In this document: positions 6,211 to 6,349 of the stretch, in pieces
Layout: each line of letters starts with the position of its first letter
Position numbering within the stretch: position 1 is the first letter of the stretch
Assembly (NCBI GenBank): GCA_027294925.1
Contig: JAPULM010000090.1
Span: 1-6,349, forward strand
Source of the DNA: a bacterium
GTDB taxonomy: Bacteria > Tectomicrobia > Entotheonellia > Entotheonellales > Entotheonellaceae
Direction of reading: 5' to 3'
DNA length: 6,349 nucleotides
The notes under the pieces: generated by a model
What the model saw: only the letters and a program-made list of their open reading frames with translations
Told to the model about the DNA's origin: nothing
Database searches by the model: none
Made by a program: the position numbers and the translations under genes

Positions 6211-6302
6211 TGCGGAATACAAGTTAGAGGGGTAGTTTGTTTCATGGAGCACGCGTGGATAGCCTGTATCAGCCGAGGAGTGCAGGCACTGAAGAGGAAT
6301 GG

Positions 6303-6349
6303 ATGGCGAAGATCTTACTGGTGGAAGATAACGAGGCGAACCGCGATAT
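6303..6349 (+). CDS. CheY-like response regulator, N-terminal part (3' end outside window)
   Basis: The first 15 codons read MAKILLVEDNEANRD. This is the first strand of a receiver domain (KILLVEDN) with the acidic pair Glu8-Asp9 that helps bind Mg2+, and the EANRD start of helix 1. An AGAGG site (6293-6297) lies 5 nt before the ATG. The frame also contains a GTG at 6255, but the family normally starts just before the first strand, so I choose 6303. The sequence is of the DivK/CheY-like kind commonly found as single-domain proteins or at the head of larger regulators. The output domain, if any, is outside the window. It follows a kinase lacking its own receiver, so it is a natural phospho-acceptor candidate. 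Confidence 0.85.
   Translation, partial: MAKILLVEDNEANRD

Noticed and set aside
6041..6302. Possible frameshifted or decayed receiver domain after the second kinase
   Set aside because: I read the tail in the alternative + frames and found no D-D, LLDxxMP or KP landmarks; the one long frame (ending near 6192) is not receiver-like.
1..6349. tRNA, rRNA, CRISPR arrays, insertion sequences and attachment sites
   Set aside because: No clover-leaf motifs, regularly spaced repeats, transposase motifs or terminal inverted repeats were seen; the only long repeat is the coding duplication of the kinase core.

Overview
The window is bacterial, compact and moderately GC-rich. It encodes export signals, a predicted outer-membrane beta-barrel and periplasmic proteins, so the host is a Gram-negative (diderm) bacterium. 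My best guess at lineage is a Nitrospirota-like or similar environmental bacterium, from the overall feel of the barrel protein and the YfiR/hybrid-kinase pairing. That is recollection-level inference; the sequence alone does not prove it.

Layout, all genes on the + strand: (1) 2-277, the C-terminal 91 residues of a thioredoxin-fold protein with a CxxC motif. (2) 278-715, a gene-poor stretch with a very good sigma-70-type promoter (TTGACA, 17 bp, TATCAT) and a probable long untranslated leader. (3) 716-1816, an exported beta-barrel protein with strikingly methionine-rich strands. (4) 1978-2577, a YfiR-family periplasmic protein. (5) 2602-4872, a membrane hybrid histidine kinase: periplasmic CHASE8-like sensor, HAMP, HisKA, HATPase and two receiver domains. 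(6) 5034-6149, a soluble histidine kinase with a coiled-coil N-terminus and no receiver. (7) a near-consensus promoter at 6141-6169 overlapping the end of gene 6. (8) from 6303, the first 15 codons of a CheY-like response regulator, cut by the window edge.

The genes read as one envelope-signalling locus. In Pseudomonas, periplasmic YfiR represses the CHASE8-bearing diguanylate cyclase YfiN. Here a YfiR homologue lies 24 bp upstream of a protein with the same kind of sensor, but fused to a hybrid histidine kinase instead of a GGDEF domain. The simplest model (inference) is that YfiR controls phosphorylation rather than c-di-GMP synthesis, with the barrel protein as the outer-membrane component. 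The second kinase is a diverged copy of the first one's catalytic core: 239 aligned residues without a gap, about 74% identical by hand count. It has lost the sensor and both receivers, and a separately promoted single-domain regulator follows it.

The most interesting points are the YfiR-to-kinase rewiring, the clean domain-boundary duplication, the alternating-methionine strands, and the two well-formed promoters that divide the locus into transcription units.
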